Assembly (NCBI GenBank): GCA_947172415.1
Contig: OX359191.1
Coordinates: forward strand, 5,022,001 to 5,086,000
Length of the DNA: 64,000 nucleotides
Origin: Chondrosia reniformis
Lineage: Eukaryota; Porifera; Demospongiae; Chondrillida; Chondrillidae
Direction: 5' to 3'
A model generated the notes under the pieces. It did not search any database. It was not told where the DNA came from and saw only the letters and a program-made list of their open reading frames with translations. Shown piece by piece: positions 34,441 to 46,374 of this stretch. The position numbers and the translations under genes were made by a program. Positions within the stretch are counted from its first letter, which is position 1; every line of letters starts with the position of its first letter.

Positions 34441-35203
34441 GTAAAGGAATTGAATTCTTTTCATGTACGTGTTTTAAATATGTTACGGTTTACTTGTCCC
34501 GGAAGGAATTATTTGTACAGTATAAATATACCCAATTGTACTTGAAATTGTTGTGTAATGGTTTCTGACGAAGCACTCACTTATTAGGGTGGTAGCTATG
34601 TAACGTAAAGCTTGGGCAAAAACGTTTACTACGAGATATGGCCTTGAACGGCAATCAAGTGACGACCGGAATTGGTTAACCGGATATCTAAGAACCAGCA
34701 AGTAGTTCGAGTTTGGGGGCCTCTGACGTCAAAGCGGACCCTATCATAAACGGACTCCCAGGGGGTGCCACGAAGGTGTAAAGCCAGAAAGGTACCCCTG
34801 CCAAAAGTGGGACGAGGGGTGCGTTTTTGCCCTGCACGCAGCGAGGGGTCCGTTTTTGGATGGGGGAAGGCGAATTTTTCGTGACACCTCCCACGAGTTT
34901 TTAAAGTCAAAATATTTCATTTTTAATGGCTAACTTGCATAACTTTGATTATGTAAGCTAGTTGAATTTTCAGTGGCAAAGACTTCTTTTGTCTGTACAC
35001 TAGCTGGCTTCTAAGCCCTGGCATCCTCTCCAAGCTTTGCCTACATCCTCTAAATTTTCCCACTAGAGGGTTTATCCTAAAGAGAGTGAAAATATGTTAT
35101 TCCAAGGTTCTGTGTGTGTGGAAAAATGTTAATTCATATTAGATGCATGAAGGGTTGGACAGGTCAATTAAGAAACTAAGCAAATTTATTTAATTATGAG
35201 TAG
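34441..35203 (+). other. EIF2B1 intron 1, with family G insert
   Basis: GTAAAG donor and TAG acceptor. Most of it is family G copy 2 (34595-34910). Nothing coding seen. Confidence 0.7.
34595..34910. repeat. Dispersed repeat family G, copy 2
   Basis: Begins TAACGTAAAGCTTGGGCAAA and then has TACGAGATATGGCCTTGAA, as at 63463. It ends with the AAGTAGTTCGAGTT ... CCCACGAGTTTTTAAA half-hairpin. A GC-rich stretch of about 150 bp (34730-34880) is unique to this copy. Confidence 0.65.
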
Positions 35204-35302
35204 GTGTGTTGAAATCTTTTGAAGAATACTCTTCTAGCAAGATGGTTTCCCCAGCTGTGGCAGCTTTACAGACACTTTTGGATCTAATAAAAAAAAGCAA
35301 TG
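35204..35302 (+). CDS. EIF2B1: eIF2B alpha subunit, exon 2
   Basis: 99 bp, phase 1 to 1. Encodes VLKSFEEYSSSKMVSPAVAA then LQTLLDLIKKSN, matching the N-terminal helices of eIF2B alpha (the human block reads [20 protein letters not shown]). The GTGAGT donor is strong. Confidence 0.9.
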
Positions 35303-35439
35303 GTGAGTAAGCTCTTTTGCCTATGTTGCGTATTTTGCATATAAATCCAACAAAATTGAGGATTTACTATTGTGATTGAATATGTGTATTTACCTTTAGG
35401 GATGTATAAATATAAATTTTTAGAAAAAGGGATGGCAAT

Positions 35440-35760
35440 GCTTGCAATATTGACCAGCACATATAGAGAAGGTATCATAACAGGACACAATCATGTGATA
35501 AGGCTAACGTTCAGAATTTGCTTAGTAAAATTTAAGTGACTTAACCACACACATCACTTCTATAACGTATAGAAGTAGGGATGATGATACTCCCTCTGTC
35601 AGCTATCTTTTTGGTCCCAAACATAGATGTGATGTGTATTATCACATGATTACTGTTTTGTTTCGCTGCATTTTCTAGATGTGTTAGTAACCATTGCAAG
35701 CACAGCCATTTTAACTTCATTTTGTTTTATTCCACTTGTATTCTCATGCTTTTCTTGTAT
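35440..35760. repeat. Degenerate foldback related to family A hairpin
   Basis: Opens GGGATGGCAATGCTTGCA and closes TGCAAGCACAGCCATTTT as an imperfect inverse. Internal ATCATGTGATAAGGCTAA and TTTAAGTGACTTAACCA correspond to the arms of the hairpin at 39080-39427. Confidence 0.6.
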
Positions 35761-35894
35761 ATGTTACTAATTATAATGTTTTTTTTTGACAAAATTTGAA
35801 AAGATCACAGTTAAAGCGAGAAGAGGGAACTCTCAATTAAAATGCCCCAGTTTTGGTCCATTTAGAAAACATTTGCTTCAAGTTTAGTGATTTC

Positions 35895-36320
35895 AAGCCT
35901 GAGGCTACCTATTCCCTAGTCTCTAAAATTTGAAACGATATATTATGCAGCCAAAAACTATTCATCTTTGAGATTGTTCATCTTTAGTCTTTTGAGTGTC
36001 TAGAGAAGTAATTTTATTTTTGAGAATTTAATGTTTCAATCCTGGAATTATTCAGTGACTGATGGTGACTGCTGGAGGTTGCCTATTTATGGACAAAAGA
36101 AACCATTTCAAAAGTAGAAGCGACCTCCAGCAGTGACCATCAATCGCTGAATAGAACATCCAGTGTGGAGAATTCTCAAGAAACAACCTGAGGCTCTAGA
36201 TGCTCAAATGATTAAAAATGAACCATCTCAAAGATAAGTTAATTTGGTGCAGTTAGAAGAAATCCCTATCATCTTAAAACTAAAAATCATAATCATTTGT
36301 TGTGTTTACCGACTGAGACC
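35895..36320. repeat. Foldback element
   Basis: The inner arms ATTCAGTGACTGATGGTGAC and TGCTGGAGGTTGC are almost exactly inverted at 36119-36155 (GCGACCTCCAGCAGTGACCA). The outer arms around CCTGAGGCT (35898 and 36188) also pair imperfectly. No coding capacity. Confidence 0.65.
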
Positions 36321-38494
36321 TCTGTTCATAGTGAATGAATTGAGAGGCTGTGGCATAATTTGCACAGATGCTATTTTATTATGAAGTAGTTCAGGGTTTG
36401 GAGATGGATGGCAAACATTTACCCCTCATTGAAGTTTATCTGTATTCTTTATTTTTCTCCACAAATTAACAATAAGTTCTTAAAGTTTCAGGAATAACTA
36501 CATCATGTCTACCTAGGATAACATGCTCCCCTACCAGCTTTTGGATGATCATAGGGTTGAACCATTGGGTAATGATTATAGCTATAGCGTATGCCTTTTA
36601 GATGTTGGCTGAATGTTAATTGATATATGAAGTATATTAACTAAACATTTCAATTATTCCATGCCTAACTTCGAATTGTAGCTTGGGCAGTGTGGACCAA
36701 ATTAGGAGAAGTTCAGAAAATGGCAAAACCCTGTATATCAGCTAGTGCTATTGAGATTGTAGGCCAGCATTTGTTGTCATCATACTGTCAGTGTGTTATT
36801 TTATTGATACAGTAGTCCCCATATTGCATTAAGGAATATGCTGCTTATTACAATATGGTTTATTAAATCATTTTATATCCCAGGCAATAGAAATTTAATT
36901 GGTTAATGGAATATTACTTAAACAAATATTCTGCATATTGGAATTTTGGGTTAAATTGAGTAAACGAAAAGACAGCACTTTCCTGAAGCAAAATTGAGCT
37001 TAACTACATGTTTGATTATGCATATATATATATATATATAAACTTACACTAGTCACTCGCATACGATTTTTATTATTATACGGTTTGAGCCGCTCATCCT
37101 CTCTACTGCAGCAGGAGAAAAGATCGTGCCTTTAATGGAACAAGACGTCATGTAAACGATCAAACAGAAAAAGTCAGTAAATGCAACACTACTTATGGTT
37201 AGACTTTACCTTCGCTGTTAGAATTCACGTCAAGAGCTACTGTTATATAGATTGGAAATGGCTTTAGTTCCTTCGAATCACTCAAAACAGTACGGTTCCC
37301 TGCAAAAGTGCATTATGAAAGTGACAGGGTGCATACAAAGTATAGGAAAACTTATTAAAATGCTAAATATCGCAATAAGAATAATCGAATATATTGCTTA
37401 ATCGAATATATTAGTTTAGTCTCCAGGGCATGTGATTAAGTGGTGACCACTGTAACATGAGATGTGCAGATGTTTGATTGATTGATGGATTGTCCAGAAA
37501 CAAACAAAAACTCTGTGTAAATGCATTGTTTTAATTGTACAAAATAGTTATATAGATGATGCATGACCTATGCTTTGAAGTGTTGATAAATGTTCCAAAA
37601 GTTACAAAACAAAAAGGTTTATCAATGTGCTAAACATTGATTAGTATTTCTAGAATGATAAATCATACATATACATATTCAAGAATTCACAGATGTTCAA
37701 GATAAAGAAAAAGACAAAGACTCCCAGGATCACTAATGAAGGGTGGAATTCCCAGAAATAGCTGTCTGACCCAGTGGAGAAGAAGATGAAAGAAAAGAAA
37801 TGAAGAAAGAAAAGACTCCTGTATCTTCATCCAAATTTCTCTTCAGGTTTAGATCCCCTATAGTTTTTTTTTACAGAATAGGCATAACATGTAGGAAAAT
37901 GGTATATTAGACTTTTCATACACATGTTTTAGTTGTTTTTATCAGCTGTCGGACACTAAAATGATCGCTATTCAAAGTACGTAACAGTCAAAACTCCTAA
38001 ATCCTATGATCACAGGATGCAGAAATTCATCTTCTCTCAGATTTGCTCATATTGTAGTCAGGGTAGTGTGACATCTTAATGGCAGGTGGTCAGAGTCAGT
38101 GAATTGGACCTTGGATGTGATCTCAAACCCTATTGCTGGAATTTTTCTAAGCCACTCATGACTGTTAATATCTCCTCCTGGGTCACATCACCTCAGTTTA
38201 CACACTCAGATATGTGTTTGCACCAGAGTTAGACTATGAATTCCTCCTAGGTACAATTATTACTTCCTTTCTCGAAATACTACATTTCAAATGCATGGTG
38301 TTACATTGAATATGTTAGATTTTAGTGATGACCCCCACACCATACTGTGATGCTTGCATGCAAGAAGCATGAAGTGGTTTGGTAGAGACCTTTCTGGAGT
38401 TTCTCCAGCTGAGCGTGTGCTTGGAACAATTGAAAATGAAGCCATATACAGTAAAACATCCTTATCACTCTGTAGTTGGCTTAGCTTACCAGTA

Positions 38495-39440
38495 ATCAGA
38501 GAGTACGGTAGTACTCTCTAAGTAGGAATGGCCGGAAAAAAAAATGGCCGCCCTATCCAATGTATTAGCAATCAACACCTCATAAATCGCCAACGAAGCG
38601 ATTTTCGGATATATTCGGTTATTTGCAGCGATTAATGCACGTTTTCCTAAATGCCAAAACATGTTTCGACGCTCTACACGCTCTATAGCAATCAAAAAGC
38701 GGCTAACTAGGAATAGACCCACTTCCAAAATTCATTTTTTCTTCTTCTTCTTCTTCTTCTTCTTCTTCTTTTATTGAATAGACTAGCGCTAATATGCGAA
38801 CTTATGCGGGCACGTACTAGTTATAAATCGTCATAGATATTTCGGAACTAGGGAATAGACAGCCCTAAATCTGAATGCGTTCTACAATAAGCATGTTAAT
38901 TGTGAAGAGCGAAAATTGTGGTCTTCTCGGACGCCATTTTTTAATTAAGAGATCATGGTTTTAGGCATATTTCTCTTGTCTAAGACGTTATTTTGAGATC
39001 TTCGCCAAGAAAACTTTCAAATCAATTTAAAACAAGTAATATTAAGAGGAAAAAAGGGGGAATACAAGTAAATAAAAAACATTTACAAAAATGATGTTAG
39101 AAGTAGTAATGGCAGTGTTCACTAATACATCTGCAAAAAGTATCGAAACAAGACACTGATTATACGATAAGGCTAATCATACAGAAGTTGCATATATACT
39201 GAAATTTAAGTAACTTAACCATACACTTCTGTGTTTGGGCGCACCATTCCTACTTAAGGTTAGTGCGCCCAAACACAGAAGTGTATGGTTAAGTTACTTA
39301 AATTTCAGTATATATGCAACTTCTGTATGATTAGCCTTATCGTATAATCAGTGTCTTGTTTCGATACTTTTTGCAGATGTATTAGTGAACACTGCCATTA
39401 CTACTTCTAACATCATTTTTGTAAATGTTTTTTATTTACT
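38495..39440 (+). repeat. Dispersed repeat family A, copy 2
   Basis: Matches 12948-13796 from ATCAGAGAGTACGG to TTTTTGTAAATG. It differs by a (TTC)n expansion at 38740-38770 and a longer, better preserved hairpin (39080-39427), whose centre includes ACACTTCTGTGTTTGGGCGC and its inverse. Confidence 0.75.
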
Positions 39441-40189
39441 TTAAAAATTGAAGTCATCTCTATTCAGAGGGGATGACCTGAAAATAGAGAGGTTGGAAAA
39501 CGTTGTTGTTTCCTTACCAATAAATTGAAAGCACAATGGTATGCACACTTCTAACAGTCTTTTTGAAACTGTTGAAGTGCACCTGGAAAGAGGTGTGACT
39601 TTCAGATGCATATACTCTCTGCACATATGCAGTGTCTTTTGATGTGATTGCTCAATACTGGTGTAGTTTTATAACATGCTTGGTATCAGTAGAACACACC
39701 TTCTCTTACTTTCTGCCTGTTAAGACGCCTGTTGTATCAAAGGAAATTTTGGGTACAAGCAAAACATACTCGTGCATATGTACATGTTACAAGACAAATG
39801 TAGGTTATGATGTGCCAAACATGTCATAATTATAAATTAATTAGAAAATATCATAATTTTGGCACGTTTGGCACCCCATAGCAGGACACATTACATATTT
39901 CTATCCTTAGGTCTTACAGTGGTAACATTTCTTTGGAGTATAGGGTTAACACAAGGCAGCCCTAAAGTGTACTAGCTACCTTTTGCTTATAACTACGTAT
40001 ATAGGCTAATGGGATAGTAGAGTTTTAAAGGCTAATTTTAGGATGAAATATTTGTATCTTTGTTTAATTACATAACTTTACACTTTTAGCCTGAAAACTA
40101 CAGAAATCACTACATATCCTGGAATACCTGATTAGTAGGATTAGTAGTGAAATAAAGACACCTTAGGCTAGTGCATTAGGAATCTTACT

Positions 40190-40480
40190 ATTGAAATTGG
40201 GAAATTTACTTTATCAAAGTTAAAATTTTGGATTTTGGGGTATATAAAAGTCATTAAAAGCTGGACAGAGTCCTCATTTTTGATACTTAAAATGTCGTCA
40301 ATATGCCTATGTATAAATATAAGAAATATTAATAGTATGTAGGAAGTGGTCCTTTCATAAACCCGTACTTATAGGTAAACAGAAAATGGTTAGCAGCTGC
40401 AATGGTACTGTCTGTACCCATAGGTATACCTGCACATGGCTTGCATACAAAATGATCTACACCTACAATTGGTTAGGTAA
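40190..40480 (-). pseudogene. Penelope-type RT fragment, separate lineage
   Basis: Minus strand reads VDHFVCKPCAGIPMGTDSTI then AAANHFLFTYKY, and after a shift HRHIDDILSIKNEDSVQLLM. These are RT motifs B (GIPMGT) and C (R-x-IDD) of a Penelope-like family different from the GAAMGSP/RYVDD elements found elsewhere in the window. Stops and a shift separate the pieces. Confidence 0.55.
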
Positions 40481-40714
40481 TTAATGGTTGACTGTGACTA
40501 CTTTGTGGGAGACAAAAGGTTTATCCTGACAGACATCTATGTATTACAACTTCCTACAGATAAAGTCACTATGAATAAGTAAATGTATCTTTTTATGGAA
40601 GTTATGGGGGATAGTGGTATAAGGTAGAAAAAGCAAACTAGCTAGCTGAACTTTTCTATTGGGTATAGACCTAAGATTAAGTAATACTTCATGAATAGCC
40701 ACTTACAGTAAATT

Positions 40715-40845
40715 TCAGTATGCCATTTCTATAGGTTGGTTGTATTTTTCATGATCACTATCCTGTTTCAATACTTCTTTCAGATATGCTATAAATTGTT
40801 GCCATCCCTACTTCTAACTTCATTTTTAAATATTTTTATTTACTT
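40715..40845. repeat. Half of a family A-type foldback
   Basis: AAATTTCAGTATGCCATTTC ... GATCACTATCCTGTTTCAAT ... TGCCATCCCTACTTCTAACT corresponds to the right arm only of the hairpins at 39250-39427 and 43905-44135. Confidence 0.55.
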
Positions 40846-40854
40846 GTATATATA

Positions 40855-41335
40855 TACAGTACAAGTTACTAAGGTAATCTAATATAATATAAATAAATAA
40901 TTAAATAATTCATATGGCACCAAGAAAGGACCTAGAAACAGAATGGGTGTATTATCATAAAGTTTAGGGTATAAACCAAGCCTGATGAAGCCCATGAAGG
41001 GTGAAACGTTGCATTAAAAGTGATTGATACGTGATTTGTTGGCGTGCTTGATCGTCCAAAAAAAGCGTTCTAATATTAATTCCAGCATGCCTAATAACTT
41101 TCATTATATTTAGGATATAAAACTCATTTTAAATTCAGGGATTTTTCATTTAGGCGTCTGTTTGTTAGAAAACGAAGGACAAAGTCTGCATGTAAAATGC
41201 CATAGGACTATAGAAAACCTGTAGGAAATTTATATTGAAACTAGGTGTTATATTAATAAAAATTTTCAATTGGTCAGATCACTTTAAAACCAACGTATAT
41301 CATGGTAAATGTCTATGACAAACACTTCTCTTCTT
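40855..41335 (+). repeat. MITE family D half copy plus TIR remnant
   Basis: Runs from TATATATACAGTACAAGTTA to GGACTATAGAAAACCTGTAG, matching the right half of the MITE at 18577-19055. It is interrupted at about 40972-41100 by a hammerhead-containing insert. At 41274-41330 it continues into GTCAGATCACTTTAAAACCA and TATGACAAACAC, the same two-gene-transposon TIR sequence that follows the MITE at 19056. Confidence 0.6.
40981..41011 (+). ncRNA. Hammerhead ribozyme-like core, plus strand
   Basis: CTGATGA, then a stem GCCC/GGGT with loop ATGAA, then GAAAC: the invariant hammerhead core in order and spacing. It sits in an insert of about 130 bp, probably a solo end fragment of a Penelope-like element. 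Stem III and the cleavage site were not resolved, so activity is unproven. Confidence 0.5.
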
Positions 41336-42696
41336 AGAAGGGTCGATACCTGTGGAGCTAAATTATACGAAATGTGCCCTACGATGTCATTGTCAAGTTA
41401 CATAGTTCTAGTATGCTGTTCAACATTATATACTATACATAGATAGCACACTGTTAAAGTATTTTGTATGAGCTTTATTTTCATGGGGTTTAATGTTTGT
41501 AGTTTTTGCAGATCACCAGCCATCTCTGAATATATTTACCTCTAAAATGTAGATATCATTGGAAATGTGCTAAAAATTGGTTTGATGTACAGACGAAATT
41601 GATGACGTTTTGCAAATTATTAATGGTGATGATTAGTTATCCAGCAAACTAACACATGCTGGTTCCCTGTCATTGAGTGCTTTTTTCCTACCGGTGAAAA
41701 ATCATGTCTATTCCTTCTTACTTGGTCCCCAAACCTGGTGTCATGCCGGATTTGTTAACACTGGTTCCACCGTCACTGTTCAGAAGGAGTTGGAGAGTAC
41801 TCCACATGTGCAGCTGCACAGAGGAAGAAATGCCCATACACACCCCCATCTAGTGTTAATATGGTATATGGAAGCACTCCAAATACTTCATCTGTAAATT
41901 GTTTAACACCCCTGACCCTGGTAACTGCAAATTTAGAAATGCAAAATCCACGATAATGGAGAATCCGTGAAGTATAAACCCCACGAAAGTTAATACGCAT
42001 ACGGTATGATTTTTTTAAAATTGCATTTATCTCTCATGCATGACACTAAGCACAAAATAAATGACATGCAATAACACTAAACTGGTAGAATTAATTATGT
42101 CAGATGCTTAAAAATATATTTGAAGGGGGTTTGATTACATTTATTGGACAGCCTCTGAGAAAGGGACAAGGGACAAATGATGCATCCCCAATGTGTCCTT
42201 TCTTCGGGGTTTTATTATATTAATTTATTATAACTTTGGTTTGAATGTTTTCTTGATGGTAGGTTGAAATAACTTTATAGTTAATAAGAAAAAAAAGAGC
42301 TGAAAACCAAAATCACTAGACCAGAGATTTACCTTTTTTTGTATAGCACATTCAAACTAAGGGTAGCCTATTTTCTAGTTTGAACAATATACAGGTTTAC
42401 ATATGTGCCAGTAGAAGTTTGCATGTACGTGTATATGGTAAGTACTTCATTTGACAAAAGAATAATAATAATTTGAGGAAGAAAAGTGGGAATTTCAGAA
42501 TTGGACCCGTTTCTTTGTGCATGTTGTAGAGTATGAAAAAATGCTGTGGCATTTAGAAAGCATACATAAAAATGAAATATTACCAAAAATCACATAATTG
42601 TTATTTTATTAGGTGTTTATTGATAATGCATTGAATATGGGGTCATGTCACTTAGAGAGTGCTATTGTGATCTTAAATATTGCAAATTTTAGTAAT
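41336..42696. other. No recognised feature
   Basis: AT-rich intronic sequence; the short open frames at 41673-41897 and on the reverse strand have no recognisable motif. Confidence 0.4.
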
Positions 42697-42885
42697 AACG
42701 ATGGAAAAGCTTCGTTAACTAAAGCTTCCTGAACGCCGCCATTTGCAAAAACGATGTATTGACGTATAAATTAAGTGTTACAATAGTTGTGTATGAACTC
42801 GTATTATACATATATCGACGTATAGAATAAGTGTTATAACAGTTGCGTATAAACCCGTATTATATATATAGATATAGCAATGAGT
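42697..42885 (-). repeat. Dispersed repeat family F, copy 2 (inverted)
   Basis: Inverse of 63760-63925: GCCGCCATTTGCAAAAACGA, then two AAGTGTTAYAAYAGTTG-type blocks. Confidence 0.7.
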
Positions 42886-42889
42886 TTAG

Positions 42890-43770
42890 AGCAGTAGTAT
42901 TCAGTTGTCTTAAGAGAGAGCTACAAAGTGAATAGAAGGAAAGTATAGCTAGTAGCAGTAAACTGCAGGACTTAGCTGGCCTACTGGCTATTGAGGAACC
43001 TAGTTATAGTACTGATTTTAGAAATAGAGAAGTTAGAAGTCTTATTACTAAGATCAGAGGAGGCACAGCTAGACTGAGAGTAGAAGAGGGTAGATTGTCT
43101 AGAATAGAGAGGAGTGAGCGTCTTTGTCAGCACTGTGAATCATAGGAAGTAGAAGACAGTAGCCACTTTTTTTCATTCTTAGGTGTGAAAAGATCAGTGA
43201 TGAAAGAAGTAGTTTGTTTGAGGAGTTAAAAGAGAGGGTTGCTGAATTTGATAGTAAACTAGATAGTGAAAAATTGATAGTGGCATTGACTGAGGCTTGC
43301 AGGAGTACTAAAATTGGGTTTTTAATACTAAAAATGTGGAAAAGACGAAGCTACGTCAGATAATAAGCCCATGGCTCCCTCCCCTGTATATATTTCATAT
43401 TTCATATATCTCCTGGATACCTTATTTGCTTTCTTTTATTACCTTTTATTGTATACATACATCAATATTATCTACATTACCCACATCATCCCACTCTGTA
43501 AATCACCCTTCATCCTTTATTTCACCTGAACTATAATATAATGCACCACCTCCGAACTCGGTGCTTGTGTATGTGACTGTCTGGTAAGTGCGGCCTGGTA
43601 GCCTTAAGTGGCGATGGCTTAATGCGCCCAGGCAGTCGGGCTATGTACCTAGGCGGACGGCCTGGTAGCCTTAAGTGGCGATGGTTTATACGTGTCCAGG
43701 TATAGCCCTGTGCCCCTTAACCACCTCTGGTTTGCATCGTATACATTTATCTGTTGTATGCATGGGCACT
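42890..43770 (+). pseudogene. LINE C-terminus and 3' UTR (LINE 3), decayed
   Basis: The frame from 42905 reads LQDLAGLLAIEEPSYSTDFR, then ITKIRGGTARLRVEEGRLSR and ERLCQHCES. After a stop and a shift come ISDERSSLFEELKERVAEFD and LKMWKRRSYVR. It parallels the end of the LINE at 31.2-34.2 kb (VRGGTAPLRIE, CEEC...H, ILKMWTARF). The 3' UTR contains a 26-bp direct repeat (GGCCTGGTAGCCTTAAGTGG at 43591 and 43658) and runs into the (GATAAT)n tract. Confidence 0.65.
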
Positions 43771-43811
<41 letters not shown>

Positions 43812-43866
43812 GATAATGATAATGGTAATGGTAATGGTAATGGTAATGATAATGATAATGATAATG

Positions 43867-43900
<34 letters not shown>

Positions 43901-43906
43901 AAATGA
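43770..43906 (+). repeat. (ATAATG)n microsatellite
   Basis: ATAATAATA then about 20 hexamers of ATAATG, four of them reading GTAATG. It begins where the LINE 3 tail should be. The open frames across it are repeat artefacts. Confidence 0.9.
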
Positions 43907-44135
43907 AGTGAAAAGTAGGGATGGCACTATAACAGTGATTGGCACATCTAGAAAATGTAAAAAAACAAGACAGTGATCATATAGTAGTACATCCATGATG
44001 CGCCCAAACATAGAAGTGATGTGTATAGTTAAGTTTCAGTATGCCACTTCTGCATTATATGATCACTCTCTTGTTTTGTTACTTTTTCAGGATGTGCCAA
44101 TCTCTACTTTTAACTTCATTTCTGAATGTTTTTAT
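43905..44135. repeat. Foldback, family A hairpin relative
   Basis: GAAGTGAAAAGTAGGGATGG at one end and TACTTTTAACTTCATTTC inverted at the other; AACAAGACAGTGATCATATA pairs with TATATGATCACTCTCTTG. It lies about 100 bp before EIF2B1 exon 3. Confidence 0.7.
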
Positions 44136-44240
44136 ACATATGGGTGGACCAAATATAGTTTGTTTCAATAGAGGACTGTGATGACATATAATATCTACCA
44201 CAGCTGTGGTATGAGTTTTTTTCTTTTCTCTTTTTAGCAG

Positions 44241-44374
44241 GAACACTAATTGGTTTAAGAGAAGAAATAACCAGGGCCATTGATATTCTTACCAAATTTT
44301 CCACCTCAATATCAGTAGCTTCAGGATGTGAACTTTTTCTTCGGTTCATTACACTTACTTCTTTAGATAATCCA
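44241..44374 (+). CDS. EIF2B1: eIF2B alpha subunit, exon 3
   Basis: 134 bp, phase 1 to 0. Encodes TLIGLREEITRAIDILTKFS then TSISVASGCELFLRFITLTS and LDNP. It matches the human TIQGLR and VSSGGELFLRFISLASL block, the family hallmark linking the N-terminal helical domain to the catalytic-like fold. Acceptor TTTTTAGCAG, donor GTAAGT. Confidence 0.93.
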
Positions 44375-46337
44375 GTAAGTATTGATTTAGGGAATGAGTG
44401 ATGCTTAACCTCTCCATTTGCAATTTGGTTTAGAACTTATATATATTATTAAAATGTACTCTGACCAAATGTAATATTGGGCACTTTCTAAGGTGTTCAT
44501 TTTTTATGTGGCGGGTTGTTGCTTTGACAGATATATGTGTGGTACCAATGAAGAAGCTGAACTGTTGCTACCCCATGTTTGTTCCGATATTTATCTCTTA
44601 GCAAGCCCATTCATAATCATTTAGAAGAAACAGATTCTATGCACTCCAATTCTAACCACAGATCTGCCATGTTGTTTCAAAAGTCACTAATCAGATTGAA
44701 TTTTATAAGTCATACTAAGATTGCTATGTACCTATGAACGTATGTACATAAACATTGATTTTAACTATTTCAACAGCAGTCTTTCATCATCAGGGAGTAC
44801 GGTAGTACTCCTTATGTAGAGATGACGCGGTTTTTTCGTTTTCCCCATACATCGGTATAGGAGCAAAATCCCAAAATAGGCCGAAATTGAGAAAACAAGG
44901 CTATGTATAGCTAAATATACAATATACATACTCTATAAAGACCTTAAAGGCAAGCGAATATGTCCAGCTGGCGAAATAATAAACTTTAAAAATTCCAATT
45001 TTCACTTCTTCTTCATCTTCTTTGCTCGCTATAACTAAAAAAGGAAACAAGCTTTCGGACTACTTCTAAAGCGAAAATACTCTAAAGTTTCTGCACTGTA
45101 TTCTTTTGTAGAAGCGAGAGCGATTACTTTATTATTGAGCATGACGGTTTTCATAGCCCAAGAGTCAAGGCTTCAATAAATTCGCCATTTTAATGACGTC
45201 ATATTCAGTCGAAGAGTGCGAAACCAAAGTGGTTTAAAATACAACGAATTCCTAGCTTATGCTCCATAAAAAGTACAGAAACTAGAGAACAATAAAAATT
45301 TTCAACAAAAATAGTGAAGATGTAGGGATGGCACAAAAAGCACAGAAACAAGAAAGGGATGTTACACAGTGAAGCCTTAGGTATGCATCCTACAAGCAAG
45401 GGTGTTGTATGATTCATGTATATATAGCTAATGCTTCACTGTGTAACATCCCTTTCTTGTTTCGCCCAGTAGCTGTAGCTTCTCCTGGTATCTTGCTTAT
45501 GCTGTCCAGCTGCTGAAAATACTGAAAATACAAATTTTTGTTTGAAACAGTTTGTGAGATTCAAAGTCTTGTGATATAAACAATTTTGTTGTGCTGTAGT
45601 CTTCTTTCTTGACACTCATGAAAATTCGTGAGGTCATAGTGATTGCGACATATGCAACCTCTGTTGTGTGATTTTTACATATAGGAATGTAATAGGCCAT
45701 GTTTAGGTTAGAAATGAGTTGGAAATGCTTGTATACTTGTGAAACACTAACTGAGGTACACCCTTTTAAGTATTACATTACTTCTAATAGGGATTTAGTA
45801 TTAAATTTATGTCATTTTAATGACATCTTTTCATTGTATTTTATGGTAGAATACTTCTTCTTCCACATAAAATGGACTCATTGACATTCTCAAAACACAC
45901 CTCATTGACTAGGATATATGGTTCTGGTAAAAGTGACTTTGTAGTTATGTATGGACTCCATCTAGCTTCCTGGAGGTCTCTTTAAATCACTTTTAGATGT
46001 TTTAAAAACATTAGAAGCTTTCCATTTTGACATGTGTTTCTTTTTATTTCCTATTTCCTGAAGTTATACATGTATATCGAATTAAATTGAGGTGGGCCAA
46101 CTTGTAATACTTTTCAATTTTTACATCACCAGTACTAAGCTTTACAGATGTCTTGCCTATAATGATTATTCACATCATATTTCATTAATGATTTCAATAG
46201 TGCTTTGTATGCTTTGATGACTGTCAGGATATGTAGACAGAATTTGAAACATTGTTTGTGAGATTCAAAGTCTTGTGATATAAACAATTTTGTGTATTTG
46301 TGATGTCCTACATTTAACACCAAATTTTCATATTTAG
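44375..46337 (+). other. EIF2B1 intron 3
   Basis: Contains family C copy 2 (44793-45468) and a direct repeat of about 50 bp (GATTCAAAGTCTTGTGATAT at 45556 and 46259) about 700 bp apart. Otherwise nothing recognised. Confidence 0.7.
44793..45468 (+). repeat. Dispersed repeat family C, copy 2
   Basis: Starts TCAGGGAGTACGGTAGTACT, similar in its first bases to family A, then GATGACGCGG and, 80 bp on, the inverse of copy 1. It ends in the hairpin with GATGTAGGGATGGCACAA, whose right arm is cut short at 45468. Confidence 0.7.
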
Positions 46338-46374
46338 GACTTTGCTGAATGCAAGAAAAAGCTGCTTGAAAGAG
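46338..46374 (+). CDS. EIF2B1: eIF2B alpha subunit, exon 4
   Basis: A 37-bp micro-exon, phase 0 to 1, encoding DFAECKKKLLER and the first base of Gly. It aligns with the human YSKCKKIMIERG segment. Flanked by TATTTAG and GTAAGT. The phase arithmetic (282 + 37 coding bases) fits both neighbours. Confidence 0.92.

Larger units (their letters stand above)
35303..44240 (+). other. EIF2B1 intron 2 (8.9 kb), mostly repeats
   Basis: GTGAGT donor, TTTTTAGCAG acceptor. Holds at least four foldback/MITE copies, family A copy 2, a Penelope-type RT fragment, a half MITE with a hammerhead-like insert, family F copy 2 and a LINE 3' fragment, each listed separately. The stretch 36320-38494 shows only an (AT)n tract at 37021-37041 and nothing coding. 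Confidence 0.8.

Noticed and set aside
36320..38494. Possible extra coding exon in EIF2B1 intron 2
   Set aside because: Exons 2 and 3 already join in phase with continuous family homology, so no exon is needed here and no conserved frame was seen.
43675..44011. Overlapping open frames of repeated MI, DN or SL residues
   Set aside because: Direct products of the (ATAATG)n microsatellite.
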